A stretch of DNA of 24,590 nt from Eubacterium sp. TM05-53 (GCF_003436425.1 NZ_QSPK01000029.1:3163-27752); one strand, 5' to 3'. Shown: positions 7,211-18,068, numbered from the stretch's first letter. Notes: generated from the sequence alone by a model not told the origin. Translations and numbers: made by a program.

Positions 7211-10200
7211 TTATTCTTCAGATTGGATATCCATTGAATTATTATCCGTAGTTTCTGCATCTTGTAGAATTGATTCTTCTACTGAAGGTTCTGCACTATC
7301 CATCATATCTCTATCATCAGAGCCAGATACAAGTTTATCAAACTCCTCATCATGAACTTCTTTCATACGTGCAATACGTTTGTCACGAAGTTCTTTTGCC
7401 TTTTCAGCAACAATTAGATTTTGTGGACGGTCTCCCTGACATCCAGTACCTGCAGGAATCAACTTACCAATAATAACATTTTCTTTCAAACCAATTAAGT
7501 GGTCAACTTTACCCTTAATAGTCGCATCTGTAAGAACCTTTGTAGTTTCCTGGAATGAAGCGGCTGATAAGAAAGAATCTGTTTCAACAGAAGACTTAGA
7601 AATACCTAATAATACAGGTTTGAAAGTAGCAGGAGTTTTTCCGCTTAACAATGCGTTACGGTTGATTTTTGTGATGTTATTCAATGACAATTGAACACCA
7701 ACATTTAAATCTGTATCTCCACTATCTACAACGATTACTTTCTTCATCATCTGTTTGATCATTACTTCCAAGTGCTTATCGCTAATTTCGATACCTTGGC
7801 TTTGGTATACTTTCTTAACTTCCTTCAAGATATAGTCTTGAACTTCACGTACACCAGCAACACGTAATAATTCTTTTGGATCTAATGGACCTTCAGTCAA
7901 CGCAACACCGGCTTCAATCTTAGCACCGATTTGAACCCATGGACGCATAGACTGGTTCGCATTAATTTTATGAGAAACACTTTCGTGTTCGTTTGTGATA
8001 ATAACTTCTTGGCGCATTGTTCCTTCAATACGTTCGATTGAAGTAATTTCACCTGAAATCTGAGCAATTACCGCAACACCTTTTGGACAACGAGCTTCGA
8101 ACAATTCTTCAACACGAGGCAAACCTTGAGTGATATCTTCTGCACCGGCACCGGCAACACCACCTGTATGGAATGTACGCATTGTTAACTGTGTACCTGG
8201 TTCACCGATTGATTGGGCAGCCATGATACCAATAGCTTCACCAACTTCAACGTCTTTACCTGTAGCCATGTTACGTCCATAACATTTACGACAAACACCT
8301 AAACGAGACTTACAAGTAAATACAGAACGGATATACATACCTGTAACACCAGCATCTACAATTTTCTTAGCAAGCTCATCAGTGATAAATTCATCACTCG
8401 CAATAATTAATTCACCTGTCTTTGGATCTGTTACATCTTGTTTAGAATAACGACCAACTAAACGATCTTGTAATGGTTCGATAACAGAATTTGTCTTACG
8501 ATCCATTAATGTTTCGATCCAGTAACCCTTATCAGTACCACAATCGTCTTCTTTGATAATTACATCTTGGGCAACATCAACCAAACGACGAGTTAAGTAA
8601 CCAGATTCGGCTGTTTTTAAGGCAGTATCTGTAAGACCTTTACGCACACCGTGAGTTGAGATAAAGAACTCACTTACGTTTAATCCTTCACGGAAACAAG
8701 AATAGATAGGAACTTCTATGATGGTTGGTACATATTCACCAGCACCAGCTTTAGCGTGACCAGGTTTTGCCATTAAACCACGCATACCAGCTAACTGAGT
8801 AAAGTTTGACGCGTTACCACGAGCACCAGAAGTCGCCATCATGTTGATTGGGTTTTTACGAGGCAAGTTGTTCATCAATGATGTTACGATCTTGTCTTTT
8901 TGATCATCCCACATCTTAGATAAGTGACGTTCCCATTCTTCCATTGTCAACATACCTTTACGTTGTAAGTGTTTTAACTGATCGGCTTTAACACGACCCT
9001 CATCGATATATTCATCTTTGTGAGGAGCCACTTCGATATCTGACAAGGCAACTGTAATACCAGCTACTGTTGAATATTCAAATCCTAATGATTTGATCTG
9101 GTCAAGAATTTCAGCTGTTTGATCTACATCATAACGTTTGAAGACTTCGGCAATAACTTTACCTAAATCTTTTTTCTTAACCGCATCAACTAAAGGCATA
9201 GCTTCGATGTATTCTTTAATGTTTTGTCCTGGAGCAATAAAGTATTTATCAGGAGTACTAATAAAGTTTTCTTTTGATACCTCATTAATATATGGGAAAT
9301 CTTCAGGGAACATTGAGTTGAACACAATCTTACCAACTGTTGTAATTAAATAATCATTTTTATGTTTTTCATCAAACGATGTTTTATGCATATTGCATAC
9401 AGGCAATGCGATACGAGTGTGAAGGTGAACTTGTTTTGACTGGTATGCCATCATAACTTCATCTTCGTCTGTATATACATGACCTTCACTTTCACCAAAA
9501 CGGTGCCAGTGCGCTGCTTCTAATGGGCAACCAACTTCTTCGTAGTGTTTAGCTTCTGCAAAGAATTCATCTTTAGTTTCTTCCATTGTTAAATAGAAGT
9601 TACCCATAACCATATCCTGTCCTGGCGTAACGATTGGTTTACCATCTTTAGGACCTAAGATATTGTGAGAACCAAGCATCATAACTAATGCTTCAGCACG
9701 AGCTTCTTCTCCTAATGGAACGTGGATGGCCATCTGGTCACCATCGAAGTCGGCATTGAACGCAGTACATACTAATGGGTGAAGACGCATTGCACGTCCT
9801 TCTACTAGTTTAGGCAAGAAGGCCTGAATACCCAAACGGTGTAATGTAGGCGCACGGTTCATCAATACTGGATATCCGTCGATTACTGTTTCAACAACAT
9901 CCCAGATACGTGGATCACGACGTTCAATTAATTTTTCTGCATTTTTAGGATTTTGTGCTAATCCTTGGTTTACGATTTCATTAATGATAAATGGTTTAAA
10001 CAAGTTAACTGCCATTTCACGTGGAATACCACATTGGTACATTTTCAAATCTGGTCCAACGGCAATTACAGAACGACCAGAGAAGTCAACACGCTTACCT
10101 AATAAGTTCTGACGGAAACGACCTTGTTTACCTTTTAATGAGTGAGACAATGATTTTAATGCACGTCCACCAGCACCTGTAATAGGTTTTGAACGACGAC

Positions 10201-11095
10201 CATTGTCAATTAAAGCATCCACAGATTCCTGTAACATACGTTTTTCGTTTTGAACGATGATATTTGGAGTACCCAAATCTAACAATTTACGTAAACGATT
10301 GTTACGAGTGATGACACGACGATACAAATCGTTTAAGTCACTTGTCGCAAAACGACCACCATCCAATTGAAGCATTGGACGTAAATCAGGAGGTATTACC
10401 GGAATGTTAGTCAGAATCATCCATTCTGGCAAGTTTTCACTATTACGGAATGCATTGATTGTATCTAAACGCTTGATTAATTTCTTACGTTTTTCACCTT
10501 GTGCTTTTTCAAGCGCATCTTGTACTTCTTGATATTCAGATTCTAAATCTACATCTTGTAATAAACGAAGTACGGCTTCCGCACCTGTTTGAGCTGTAAA
10601 TCCTGTTGAACCATAAATAGCTTGGTTTTCACGGAATTCACGTTCAGAAAGAATTTGTTTATAAGCTAAACCAGATTCTTTTGGATCCGTAACAATGTAG
10701 CTTACGAAATATACAACTTCTTCCAATTGTTTTGGTGTTACATCCAACAACAATGCCATACGGCTAGGAATTCCACGTAAGTACCAAATATGAGCTACTG
10801 GTGCAGCTAAGTGGATGTGACCCATACGCTCACGTCTTACGCTTGCTTTTGTGATTTCTACACCACAACGGTCACATACAACACCTTTAAAACGTACTTT
10901 TTTATATTTACCACAAGCACATTCCCAGTCCTTAGTTGGACCGAAAATGCGTTCGCAGAATAAACCATCACGTTCTGCTTTTTGTGAACGATAGTTAATT
11001 GTCTCAGGCTTTGTTACTTCACCATGACTCCATTTTAAAATCGTTTCTGGACTCGCTAAGCGAACCTGAATCGAGGCAAAATTGTTAATACTCAT
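7211..11095 (-). CDS. rpoC: DNA-directed RNA polymerase subunit beta'
   Basis: The catalytic largest subunit of RNA polymerase. The 1294 residues are longer than in Bacillus (about 1200) but within the bacterial range. In order: the N-terminal zinc finger with Cys59, Cys61, Cys74 and Cys77; the rudder and lid region with [23 protein letters not shown] (from 328); the absolutely conserved active-site NADFDGDQM (447-455) whose Asp449, Asp451 and Asp453 hold the catalytic Mg2+; the bridge-helix and trigger-loop regions; and the second zinc site around CGTDKG (about 851) and [11 protein letters not shown] (about 929-939). The C-terminus is an acidic tail. The ATG lies 8 bases behind the rpoB stop; its ribosome site, GAGGAGG, falls in the last rpoB codons and is rather far away (13 nt). 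A hairpin terminator follows. Confidence 0.99.
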   Translation of the reverse strand: MSINNFASIQVRLASPETILKWSHGEVTKPETINYRSQKAERDGLFCERIFGPTKDWECACGKYKKVRFKGVVCDRCGVEITKASVRRERMGHIHLAAPVAHIWYLRGIPSRMALLLDVTPKQLEEVVYFVSYIVTDPKESGLAYKQILSEREFRENQAIYGSTGFTAQTGAEAVLRLLQDVDLESEYQEVQDALEKAQGEKRKKLIKRLDTINAFRNSENLPEWMILTNIPVIPPDLRPMLQLDGGRFATSDLNDLYRRVITRNNRLRKLLDLGTPNIIVQNEKRMLQESVDALIDNGRRSKPITGAGGRALKSLSHSLKGKQGRFRQNLLGKRVDFSGRSVIAVGPDLKMYQCGIPREMAVNLFKPFIINEIVNQGLAQNPKNAEKLIERRDPRIWDVVETVIDGYPVLMNRAPTLHRLGIQAFLPKLVEGRAMRLHPLVCTAFNADFDGDQMAIHVPLGEEARAEALVMMLGSHNILGPKDGKPIVTPGQDMVMGNFYLTMEETKDEFFAEAKHYEEVGCPLEAAHWHRFGESEGHVYTDEDEVMMAYQSKQVHLHTRIALPVCNMHKTSFDEKHKNDYLITTVGKIVFNSMFPEDFPYINEVSKENFISTPDKYFIAPGQNIKEYIEAMPLVDAVKKKDLGKVIAEVFKRYDVDQTAEILDQIKSLGFEYSTVAGITVALSDIEVAPHKDEYIDEGRVKADQLKHLQRKGMLTMEEWERHLSKMWDDQKDKIVTSLMNNLPRKNPINMMATSGARGNASNFTQLAGMRGLMAKPGHAKAGAGEYVPTIIEVPIYSCFREGLNVSEFFISTHGVRKGLTDTALKTAESGYLTRRLVDVAQDVIIKEDDCGTDKGYWIETLMDRKTNSVIEPLQDRLVGRYSKQDVTDPKTGELIIASDEFITDELAKKIVDAGVTGMYIRSVFTCKSRLGVCRKCYGRNMATGKDVEVGEAIGIMAAQSIGEPGTQLTMRTFHTGGVAGAGAEDITQGLPRVEELFEARCPKGVAVIAQISGEITSIERIEGTMRQEVIITNEHESVSHKINANQSMRPWVQIGAKIEAGVALTEGPLDPKELLRVAGVREVQDYILKEVKKVYQSQGIEISDKHLEVMIKQMMKKVIVVDSGDTDLNVGVQLSLNNITKINRNALLSGKTPATFKPVLLGISKSSVETDSFLSAASFQETTKVLTDATIKGKVDHLIGLKENVIIGKLIPAGTGCQGDRPQNLIVAEKAKELRDKRIARMKEVHDEEFDKLVSGSDDRDMMDSAEPSVEESILQDAETTDNNSMDIQSEE

Positions 11096-11103
11096 ATTTT
11101 ATA

Positions 11104-14100
11104 CTACGCCTCCTCTTCTTCGTTATTTTCTTCTTCAATATCGTCTACTAGCTCTTCCTTTTGTGTTTGTTCTGGTAAAGGTTGAGCTGGATGAACGTCC
11201 TGGTCATCATCATCTAATGTGATGTCAACCTCGTTATTGTTTTCATCTAACAAGCGAATATCGATTGCTAGACCTTGTAATTCGTGCATCAATACACGGA
11301 ATGATTCTGGAACACCTGGTTCTGGAATATCCTTACCTTTGATGATGGCTTCATAAGTCTTGATACGACCTTGAATATCATCTGATTTAATTGTCAAGAT
11401 TTCTTGTAATGTGTGAGCGGCACCATATGCTTCCAATGCCCAAACTTCCATTTCTCCAAATCTCTGACCACCATTTTGAGCTTTACCACCCAATGGCTGC
11501 TGAGTAACTAAAGAATATGGACCTGTAGCACGAGCATGTAACTTATCGTCAACCATGTGGGCTAACTTGATCATGTACATTACACCGACACTAATACGTT
11601 CATCAAATGGTTGTCCAGTTTGTCCATCGTACAATACCTGTTTTCCATCGACAGTCATGCTTGCTTCGCGCATTACATCTTGTAAGTCTTCATTTGATAA
11701 ACCATCAAATACAGAAGTAGAGAATTTAACACCTAATTTACGAGCAGCGTAACCTAAGTGGATTTCTAGAATCTGTCCAATGTTCATACGAGAAGGTACA
11801 CCGAATGGGTTCAACAAGATATCAACTGGATGTCCATCAGCCATAAATGGCATATCTTCGATAGGTAGAATCTTAGAGATGACACCTTTGTTACCGTGAC
11901 GACCAGACATTTTATCACCTTCAGAAATCTTACGTTTCTGAACGATATATACTTTAACACGCATATTTACTCCAGGAGGAAGATCCGATCCATCTCCACG
12001 TTTAAACACACGAATAGAATGAACAATACCAGCACCACCATGAGGTACTTTCAATGAATTGTCACGAACTTCACGTGATTTTTCACCAAAGATTGCTAAT
12101 AATAATTTTTCTTCAGGACTAACTTCACTTTGTCCTTTTGGAGTAACCTTACCAACTAAGATATCTCCTTCTTTAACTTCGGCACCAACCATGATGATAC
12201 CATTTGAATCTAGCTTACGAACTGCTGCTTCACCAACGTTAGGAATATCACGAGTGATTTCTTCTGGACCTAACTTAGTTTCACGACAGTCAATATCATA
12301 TTCTTCTACGTGGATTGAAGTATATACATCATCACTAACCATACGTTCTGACATGATGATGGCATCCTCGTAGTTATATCCATGCCATGTTGTATATGCA
12401 ATAACAACGTTTTGACCTAAAGCCAATTCACCATTTTGCATACTTGGACCATCTGCTAAGATATCGCCTTTTTCAACCTTTTCCCCAACTTCTACAATTG
12501 GACGTTGGTTGATACAAGTACTTGCGTTTGAACGAGCAAACTTACGTAACTGATAAGTGTGGTTTTCACCTTCATTGTCTTTAACAACAATACGTAAACC
12601 ATCTACATATTCAACTACACCATCTTGTTTTGCGACAATACCAACACCTGAGTCCTTGGCAATTTTATATTCAATACCAGTACCTACATAAGGTGAATGA
12701 GGAACTAATAATGGAACGGCCTGACGCTGCATGTTGGCACCCATTAAGGCACGAGACGCATCGTCGTTTTCCAAGAATGGGACACAGGCAGTCGCTACAG
12801 ATACGATCTGTTTTGGACTGACGTCGGCAAGTTCTACTTCGTTACGATCCGCGATGATAGTTTCACCAGCCTTACGAGCTACGACACGTTCATTTACTAA
12901 ATGACCATCACGAACCTCATTGGCCTGAGCGATTACATAATCTGCTTCTTCATCAGCACTTAAGTAAACTGTATCTTCACTAACAGTACCATCAGCATTT
13001 ACCTTACGGTAAGGTGTTTGAATAAATCCATATTCATTGATACGAGCATATGTAGTTAAGTTGTTGATCAAACCGATGTTTGGTCCTTCTGGTGTTTCGA
13101 TTGGACAAATACGACCATAGTGAGAGTTGTGAACGTCACGTACTTCGAAACTTGCACGATCACGACTGATACCACCTGGACCTAAGGCTGAAATACGACG
13201 TTTATTTGTCAATTCAGCTAAAGGGTTTTGTTGATCCATGAACTGTGATAACTGTGAACTAGAGAAGAATTCTTTAATTGCAGCTGTTAAAGGACGAATA
13301 TTTGTCAATTTTCTTGGAGTTAAGCTATCCATTTCTTGAATTGACATACGTTCTTTAACGACACGTTCCATACGAGATAAACCAATACGGAACTGGTTCT
13401 GAATCAATTCACCAACAGAACGAATACGACGATTACCTAACATATCGATATCATCTGTTGTTCCTACACCTTCCATAACATTTAAGCTATATGAGAAGAA
13501 TGCATACATATCTGAAACTGTAATTGTGTGTTTATTTGCGAATGGGTCATTTCCAGCAACACGTACTTCATCCCCATTATTGTCAATAATATATAATTCT
13601 TGAACACATGCACCAATCAACCATGCTGTGATATCCTCACTTAAAGCACGTTGTTTAACTTGCATTTCAACATCGCTATCAATTGTATCTGGAGTTACAC
13701 CAACCATATAGCGGTTAGCTACCAATTCCATATCTGCATCAACGATATCTTCACCTTGTGCATTTGTTAAACGTCCAAGAGCATATAAACGTTGACCATA
13801 GTTAAATATAGAATCCATATTTTCTGCTGTTAATTTAACAGGTTGTGCAAACAATCCTGCAAAAATATCAACATTTTCAACAACCTTTTGGATTGCTAAA
13901 ACATCTTGTTCAGTTAATACTGTACCAGCATCTAAATAAGCATCTTCAGTTTCAACATCACTAGCTAATACACGACCAATTAATCCTGTAGTCCAGCTTG
14001 TTGGAATTGAAACGATATCTTCTTCATGGAATTCTGAGCGGAATGGATAAGCGACACAATAAGTACCCTTAGCCAATTCTTCACGTAATGCATTTCTTTC

Positions 14101-15201
14101 ATCACGGTGAACCATAGTACCTTTTTCCATGAATACGTTGCCATTTACATCAACAATATCATGAGCAAGGCTCATACCATACATACGATCGATCGCATTT
14201 AATTTCTTACGTAATTTATAACGACCAGCCTTCGTCAAGTCATAACGACGGTGATCAAAGAATTTAGCCTGCATTAAAGTAATTGATCCATCTAATGTAG
14301 GGATTTCATCACTTCTTTGGTTTTCATAGAAAGAAAGTAAAGCTTCTTGTGTTGTTTTTACTTTATCGTTCAATAAAGTATTTTCGATTTCTTCATATTT
14401 ACCGAAGAAAGCAGTATACAACAACAAATACATATTCATGTATTCGCGATCTTCTGCATCTGTAGCTACATCAGACCAATTACGTCCCATTGCACGAAGG
14501 AATGTTTCCATCATTGATGTATCGTGAGTATCTTCATTCACTCCGATATTCAAAGACATACCAATCGCCTTGAATAAAATACTGAATAATACTTTACGAC
14601 GACGGTCAATAGAAACGTTGATTAAACGTCCGTTTGTAGTTTTCTTTTGTTCAGTCATGAACTCTAACCAAGTACCACGACTTGGAATTAATTCACAGCT
14701 AAAGTTTTGTTTACCAGTTTTTTCATCATAACTGTCCGCAAAATATGCACCTGGAGAACGTACGATCTGACTAACGATTACACGTTCTGCACCATTAATG
14801 ATGAATGTACCAGTTTCTGTCATTAAAGGGAAATCCCCTAAATATACTTCTTCACTCTTAGTTACAACTTCCCCAGTTTCTGAGTCTGTAACTTCCAATT
14901 CCATATCTGCATATAGAGGTGCTGCAAAGTTGCATTCTCTATACATAGATTCTTCTGCGTTATATTTTGGTTCTTCAAAATGATAACGAAGGAAGTTTAA
15001 GCGAATGTTTTTTCCATAGTTTTCAATTGGATAGATTTCTTCAAATACTTCTTGGATACCTTGTTGCGTAAACCATTTAAATGAATCTGTCTGGATTTCG
15101 ACAAGATTAGGTAACTCTAATTTACCACTAACCTTTGAGTAATCTCGGCGGGAAGATTTTTTTCCACACGAGACAATACGATATGCTTTGTTGTTGTCCA
15201 T
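11104..15201 (-). CDS. rpoB: DNA-directed RNA polymerase subunit beta
   Basis: Second-largest subunit of RNA polymerase, forming the active-site cleft and the rifampicin pocket. The start at 15201 gives 1365 residues: AAAGGA lies eight bases upstream of this ATG, whereas the in-frame ATG at 15210 directly abuts the AAGG. Recognisable parts are the N-terminal [17 protein letters not shown], the rifampicin region from [11 protein letters not shown] to [10 protein letters not shown] (about 647-677), the [16 protein letters not shown] segment, [14 protein letters not shown] near 1095, and the C-terminal [16 protein letters not shown]. Two features stand out. The rifampicin-contact His (E. coli His526) is Asn666, and roughly 130 extra residues relative to my recollection of Bacillus RpoB lie between about 375 and 560. 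The C-terminus is strongly acidic. It has its own promoter and is followed by rpoC after 8 bases. Confidence 0.99.
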   Translation of the reverse strand: MDNNKAYRIVSCGKKSSRRDYSKVSGKLELPNLVEIQTDSFKWFTQQGIQEVFEEIYPIENYGKNIRLNFLRYHFEEPKYNAEESMYRECNFAAPLYADMELEVTDSETGEVVTKSEEVYLGDFPLMTETGTFIINGAERVIVSQIVRSPGAYFADSYDEKTGKQNFSCELIPSRGTWLEFMTEQKKTTNGRLINVSIDRRRKVLFSILFKAIGMSLNIGVNEDTHDTSMMETFLRAMGRNWSDVATDAEDREYMNMYLLLYTAFFGKYEEIENTLLNDKVKTTQEALLSFYENQRSDEIPTLDGSITLMQAKFFDHRRYDLTKAGRYKLRKKLNAIDRMYGMSLAHDIVDVNGNVFMEKGTMVHRDERNALREELAKGTYCVAYPFRSEFHEEDIVSIPTSWTTGLIGRVLASDVETEDAYLDAGTVLTEQDVLAIQKVVENVDIFAGLFAQPVKLTAENMDSIFNYGQRLYALGRLTNAQGEDIVDADMELVANRYMVGVTPDTIDSDVEMQVKQRALSEDITAWLIGACVQELYIIDNNGDEVRVAGNDPFANKHTITVSDMYAFFSYSLNVMEGVGTTDDIDMLGNRRIRSVGELIQNQFRIGLSRMERVVKERMSIQEMDSLTPRKLTNIRPLTAAIKEFFSSSQLSQFMDQQNPLAELTNKRRISALGPGGISRDRASFEVRDVHNSHYGRICPIETPEGPNIGLINNLTTYARINEYGFIQTPYRKVNADGTVSEDTVYLSADEEADYVIAQANEVRDGHLVNERVVARKAGETIIADRNEVELADVSPKQIVSVATACVPFLENDDASRALMGANMQRQAVPLLVPHSPYVGTGIEYKIAKDSGVGIVAKQDGVVEYVDGLRIVVKDNEGENHTYQLRKFARSNASTCINQRPIVEVGEKVEKGDILADGPSMQNGELALGQNVVIAYTTWHGYNYEDAIIMSERMVSDDVYTSIHVEEYDIDCRETKLGPEEITRDIPNVGEAAVRKLDSNGIIMVGAEVKEGDILVGKVTPKGQSEVSPEEKLLLAIFGEKSREVRDNSLKVPHGGAGIVHSIRVFKRGDGSDLPPGVNMRVKVYIVQKRKISEGDKMSGRHGNKGVISKILPIEDMPFMADGHPVDILLNPFGVPSRMNIGQILEIHLGYAARKLGVKFSTSVFDGLSNEDLQDVMREASMTVDGKQVLYDGQTGQPFDERISVGVMYMIKLAHMVDDKLHARATGPYSLVTQQPLGGKAQNGGQRFGEMEVWALEAYGAAHTLQEILTIKSDDIQGRIKTYEAIIKGKDIPEPGVPESFRVLMHELQGLAIDIRLLDENNNEVDITLDDDDQDVHPAQPLPEQTQKEELVDDIEEENNEEEEA

Positions 15202-15236
15202 GCATGCCATCCTTTCGTTCGAATTTGTACTATACT

Positions 15237-15257
15237 AGGTGGTTTTCACCTGAAAAC
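15237..15257 (-). other. Overlapping alternative hairpins in the rpoB leader
   Basis: Minus-strand GTTTTCA-GG-TGAAAAC and AGGTG-AAAAC-CACCT share bases and cannot form together. They lie in the roughly 65-nt leader between the rpoB promoter and its ribosome site. Neither has a T-tract, so they are not terminators. Confidence 0.35.
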
Positions 15258-15276
15258 TCACACTATTATGCAATTT

Positions 15277-15308
15277 ATTATACTACTAGTAAAACCGCCA
15301 AATGTCAA
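15277..15308 (-). promoter_or_regulatory. Promoter of the rpoBC operon
   Basis: Minus-strand TTGACA (15303-15308) is followed by TAGTAT at 17 bp (15280-15285) or TATAAT at 20 bp (15277-15282). The first has the right spacing and the second the right sequence, so the exact -10 is uncertain. It is back to back with the plus-strand TTGACA at 15316, with 7 bp between the two -35 boxes. Confidence 0.65.
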
Positions 15309-15315
15309 TAAAAAC

Positions 15316-15344
15316 TTGACAAAATTTGAAAAATGAGTTATAAA
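15316..15344 (+). promoter_or_regulatory. Near-consensus promoter leading straight into a terminator
   Basis: TTGACA (15316-15321), exactly 17 bp, then TATAAA (15339-15344). Transcription should start near 15351, but a strong hairpin plus T-tract lies at 15362-15389, so most transcripts would be about 40 nt long. Confidence 0.55.
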
Positions 15345-15350
15345 TAATGC

Positions 15351-15389
15351 CTATCCTTTTTAAGCACCTGCATAAAGTAGGTGCTTTTT
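15351..15389 (+). ncRNA. Possible ~40-nt terminated transcript (small RNA or attenuated leader)
   Basis: Predicted only from the promoter at 15316-15344 and the terminator that ends it. It has no start codon followed by a useful frame. It could be a by-product, an attenuator upstream of the lipoprotein gene, or a regulatory short RNA. Transcription of this unit is not demonstrated. Confidence 0.3.
15362..15389 (+). terminator. Intrinsic terminator upstream of the lipoprotein gene
   Basis: AAGCACCT / AGGTGCTT form an 8-bp perfect stem that can extend by a G-U and a C-G pair to a five-base loop, followed by TTTTT on the plus strand only. No coding gene precedes it on this strand. Confidence 0.75.
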
Positions 15390-15401
15390 CATTTGTCCAT
15401 T

Positions 15402-15430
15402 TTGACAACCCCTATATTTATGCATACAAT
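15402..15430 (+). promoter_or_regulatory. Promoter of the lipoprotein gene
   Basis: TTGACA (15402-15407), 17 bp, TACAAT (15425-15430): one mismatch from consensus. It lies downstream of the terminator and gives a leader of about 17 nt that includes the AAAGGAG ribosome site. Confidence 0.8.
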
Positions 15431-15453
15431 AAAGAAGTTTAAAGGAGTTCCAA

Positions 15454-16161
15454 ATGAAAAAAATTTTAACCCTAATTATAACTTGTTTTTTATCACTTTC
15501 CCTTGCAGGATGTTCAAACTCAAAAAACAACGATGACATCCTTACATTTTTTGATGCGTTAGATAATACATTAAATCTAAAAAGCGCCCAAATCAATGGA
15601 ACATTGGATTTGAAAGATTCAAAAATGAATGTTGATGCACAAATTCTTCAAAAAGAAGATCTACAAGTTGCTACTTCAATAGGTTTAGTTGCAGGAAAAA
15701 ATGTACAAACCAACTTTTTAAACTTCTACATTAAAGATGGAAAAACCTATTTAAATTCCATGGGCACAAAAACCCAAAGTACAGTTGATAAGATCGGACT
15801 TAAAAAGAATTCAAAATTAAATACCTATAACCCCTTCTTAGATTTAACAGATGACCAATTATGCGAATTATTTGATTCTTCTAAAAAAGAAAATGATACA
15901 TATACATTTAAAGTCAACACATCTAAACTAGCCACTCTTCTAGATAATATGGGATCAATCAAACTAGATGATGCAACGCTTGAAGCAACCATCAAAAACA
16001 AGAAAATATCTCACCTTGTTTTAAGCTTTACAGGAACTCAAACTGTAGATGAAGCAAGTGCTGATATTGATGTTTCAGTTGAACTAAGCATTAAAAAATT
16101 AAACAAAATCAATTTTCCTAATGATTTAGATTCATATACAAAAGAAACTGCAGAAGATTAA
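15454..16161 (+). CDS. Secreted lipoprotein of unknown function
   Basis: A 235-residue membrane-anchored lipoprotein. It has a lysine n-region, a hydrophobic core and the lipobox LAGC (17-20), so Cys20 should be lipid-modified and the rest displayed outside the membrane. The mature part is rich in Lys, Asp, Asn and Thr and contains repeated amphipathic beta segments (SAQINGTLDLK, MNVDAQILQK, FYIKDGKTYLN, LEATIKNKKISHLVLSF). This pattern recalls the half-barrel LolA/LppX-like lipoproteins that hold lipids, but the resemblance is only in style and I cannot assign it. GGAG lies six bases before the ATG, and a near-consensus promoter lies just upstream. The gene is monocistronic and shares a bidirectional terminator with the convergent O-acetyltransferase gene. 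Confidence 0.85.
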   Translation: MKKILTLIITCFLSLSLAGCSNSKNNDDILTFFDALDNTLNLKSAQINGTLDLKDSKMNVDAQILQKEDLQVATSIGLVAGKNVQTNFLNFYIKDGKTYLNSMGTKTQSTVDKIGLKKNSKLNTYNPFLDLTDDQLCELFDSSKKENDTYTFKVNTSKLATLLDNMGSIKLDDATLEATIKNKKISHLVLSFTGTQTVDEASADIDVSVELSIKKLNKINFPNDLDSYTKETAED

Positions 16162-16180
16162 TTCCTCTGCAGTATTTTTA
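16147..16180. terminator. Bidirectional terminator between convergent lipoprotein and acyltransferase genes
   Basis: ACTGCAGA / TCTGCAGT form an 8-bp perfect stem that extends past one mismatch. It is followed by ATTTTTA on the plus strand and by TTCTTTT on the minus strand. The lipoprotein TAA lies inside the loop. Confidence 0.8.
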
Positions 16181-17947
16181 TTTATTTTCTTCAATTTTTT
16201 TCTGTTTTTTCATAACCGAATTGATAGACTTTTGAATCAATTTAGCATATGCATCCGCACCCTCTTCAATTGGATGAATCCCATCTGCTTCTAATAAGTC
16301 TGTATGCTTAGAAATATAAGAGTTCCAATCTATAATTGTGACATTTGAATGTTTTTTAGCCAATTCATTCAGATATTTATTGTTGCTAGCTTCCCATTCA
16401 ACTCCAGGTGCATATACATTAACCCAGAATATAGACTTATCTTTACCAATCATTTCTAGCAATTGTTCAACTGTTTTCTCATCCAAAACGCCATTTGTTC
16501 CAAGCGAAATCACAATTGTATTATGAATATTTCCTTGAGACTTATACCAACTTAAAATATCTAGAGCATGATATATTTGTCTTGAAACAGCGGCATCTAT
16601 TGTCGCATCCGGATAAATATCTTGAATATTTGTATATGCCGACAACATAACAGAATCCCCTAAACAAAACAATCCTTTATCCGACACTTTCTGAGAGTTT
16701 CCACTTGATGCATAGTCATCTGCTTTGCCTTTTTCAACACTACCATCTGATTTTGCATTTTTCTTATTTTCCGCAATTGCCTTTTCATTTTCCGCGATAC
16801 GCTTCTGCAATTCTGTAGAATCCATTGCTTTTGAAGTTGCTAAGGCAACAACACCTGTTGTTTGAAATACCAATCCCACAATCCCACATGCCAAAACGGC
16901 TTTTTGAAATTTAGGTTTGATTTGTTTATATTTAAATACTTTCAAGAAATAATTTGACCATACAACCAACAAAATCAATAGCACGAATTCAATCAAATAC
17001 ATCACAAAATTTTTATTCCAATCTTTATATTGGAACAAATATATGACAGGATATTGCCATAAATAGATTTCATAACTATGTTGGCCAATCCACTTTAAAC
17101 CTGGAACATCCAATGAAATTGAACTGTCTGCCGTTTTTTCAATTAAATACATAGATAAAATTGTCATTAATGCAAGCACAAACAAATAAACAATTGGCAT
17201 ACGCCCATCAAAAATAAAACATGAAATCACAAACACTCCAAGCAATCCAATTGAAGTATAGAAATTCTTTTTAGTTGCCTCCCCTTTTGTATAGATCCAA
17301 CCTAGAAGCATCCCCGCAAACAATGAATAGATTCGCGTATCCGTTCCATAATATAATCGTGTAACATTCACTCTACATAAATATAGAATTGGCATCACAA
17401 GTGCAAAACCTACGGTTACACCAAATACTGTTTTAATTGCGAAAGATTCTCCTTTTTTATCTTTCAATTTATACATTCCAAACAACAACAATGGAAAAAT
17501 CAAATAGAACTGCATCTCTATAGATAAAAACCATAAATGTGAGAATGGCGAAGTATTCGCAATACGCGTAAAATAATCAATACTTTGCGAAATCTGCCAC
17601 CAGTTATTGAACCCAGCCAAAATACTGAACACCTGCATTTTCATGTTATACAATGTGTCCTTAGCCAAAATAAAATAGATTCCCAATGTAGTAAATACCA
17701 TCACGAGTAATGGTGGATATATTCTTTTGATTCTGGCAAGATAGTAATCACGCAATGAAAACTCTTTTTGATTCATCTTCTTCTTACCTGATACCACCAA
17801 TAAGAATCCAGTTAATACAAAGAACAATACAACTCCTAAGTATCCACCCCTAAAAATACTTGGAAACATATGGAATAGCGTAATCGCAATAATCGCAATC
17901 CCACGTAATCCGTCCATTCCCCTTAAACGTCCGTCTTCTTTTTTCAT
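16178..17947 (-). CDS. oatA: OatA-type peptidoglycan O-acetyltransferase (acyltransferase-3 plus SGNH domain)
   Basis: A two-domain membrane enzyme expected to move acetyl groups across the membrane and attach them to the C6 hydroxyl of MurNAc, which protects the wall from lysozyme. Residues 1-370 are an acyltransferase-3 domain with about ten or eleven helices, opening with the family motif RLRGMDGLRGIAIIAI and His26, then FFVLTGFL (42-49), RIKRIYPP (72-79) and HLWFLSIEMQFYLIFP (137-152). A charged linker (about 375-420) leads to an extracellular SGNH hydrolase-fold domain with catalytic Ser432 in LGDSVM, Asn485 in GTNG, and Asp555 and His558 in DGIHP. The 589 residues are typical. It could acetylate another surface polymer instead. 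The ribosome site is AAGGGGA. Monocistronic, divergent from the serine dehydratase gene. Confidence 0.9.
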   Translation of the reverse strand: MKKEDGRLRGMDGLRGIAIIAITLFHMFPSIFRGGYLGVVLFFVLTGFLLVVSGKKKMNQKEFSLRDYYLARIKRIYPPLLVMVFTTLGIYFILAKDTLYNMKMQVFSILAGFNNWWQISQSIDYFTRIANTSPFSHLWFLSIEMQFYLIFPLLLFGMYKLKDKKGESFAIKTVFGVTVGFALVMPILYLCRVNVTRLYYGTDTRIYSLFAGMLLGWIYTKGEATKKNFYTSIGLLGVFVISCFIFDGRMPIVYLFVLALMTILSMYLIEKTADSSISLDVPGLKWIGQHSYEIYLWQYPVIYLFQYKDWNKNFVMYLIEFVLLILLVVWSNYFLKVFKYKQIKPKFQKAVLACGIVGLVFQTTGVVALATSKAMDSTELQKRIAENEKAIAENKKNAKSDGSVEKGKADDYASSGNSQKVSDKGLFCLGDSVMLSAYTNIQDIYPDATIDAAVSRQIYHALDILSWYKSQGNIHNTIVISLGTNGVLDEKTVEQLLEMIGKDKSIFWVNVYAPGVEWEASNNKYLNELAKKHSNVTIIDWNSYISKHTDLLEADGIHPIEEGADAYAKLIQKSINSVMKKQKKIEENK

Positions 17948-17987
17948 ATCTACATATCCCCTTAGATGCTTTCTTTAAGCACCATCT

Positions 17988-17996
17988 ATTTTAGCA
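17988..17996 (-). promoter_or_regulatory. Extended -10 promoter of the O-acetyltransferase gene
   Basis: Minus-strand TGCTAAAAT fits the extended -10 pattern; the -35 region is AT-rich without a clear hexamer. The predicted leader is about 34 nt and holds a short interrupted hairpin (AGATG / CATCT). Confidence 0.45.
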
Positions 17997-18062
17997 CAAT
18001 AAAATCTTAATAATTATTAATAAATATATAATTTTTTAATATCCCTTTTTAAAAAAATACAA

Positions 18063-18068
18063 TATAAT
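18063..18068 (+). promoter_or_regulatory. Candidate -10 of the serine dehydratase gene
   Basis: A perfect TATAAT lies 27 bases before the ATG in a very AT-rich region; no convincing -35 is seen at 16-18 bp. The call is tentative because such AT-rich DNA yields TATAAT by chance. Confidence 0.4.

Noticed and set aside
7270..14983. Several plus-strand ORFs of 61-104 aa inside rpoB and rpoC
   Set aside because: They are antisense shadows of highly conserved coding sequence, without ribosome sites or promoters.
15360..15596. Minus-strand 78-aa ORF over the lipoprotein start
   Set aside because: It overlaps the terminator, promoter and signal-peptide coding region of a well-supported plus-strand gene, and its sequence has no protein-like pattern.
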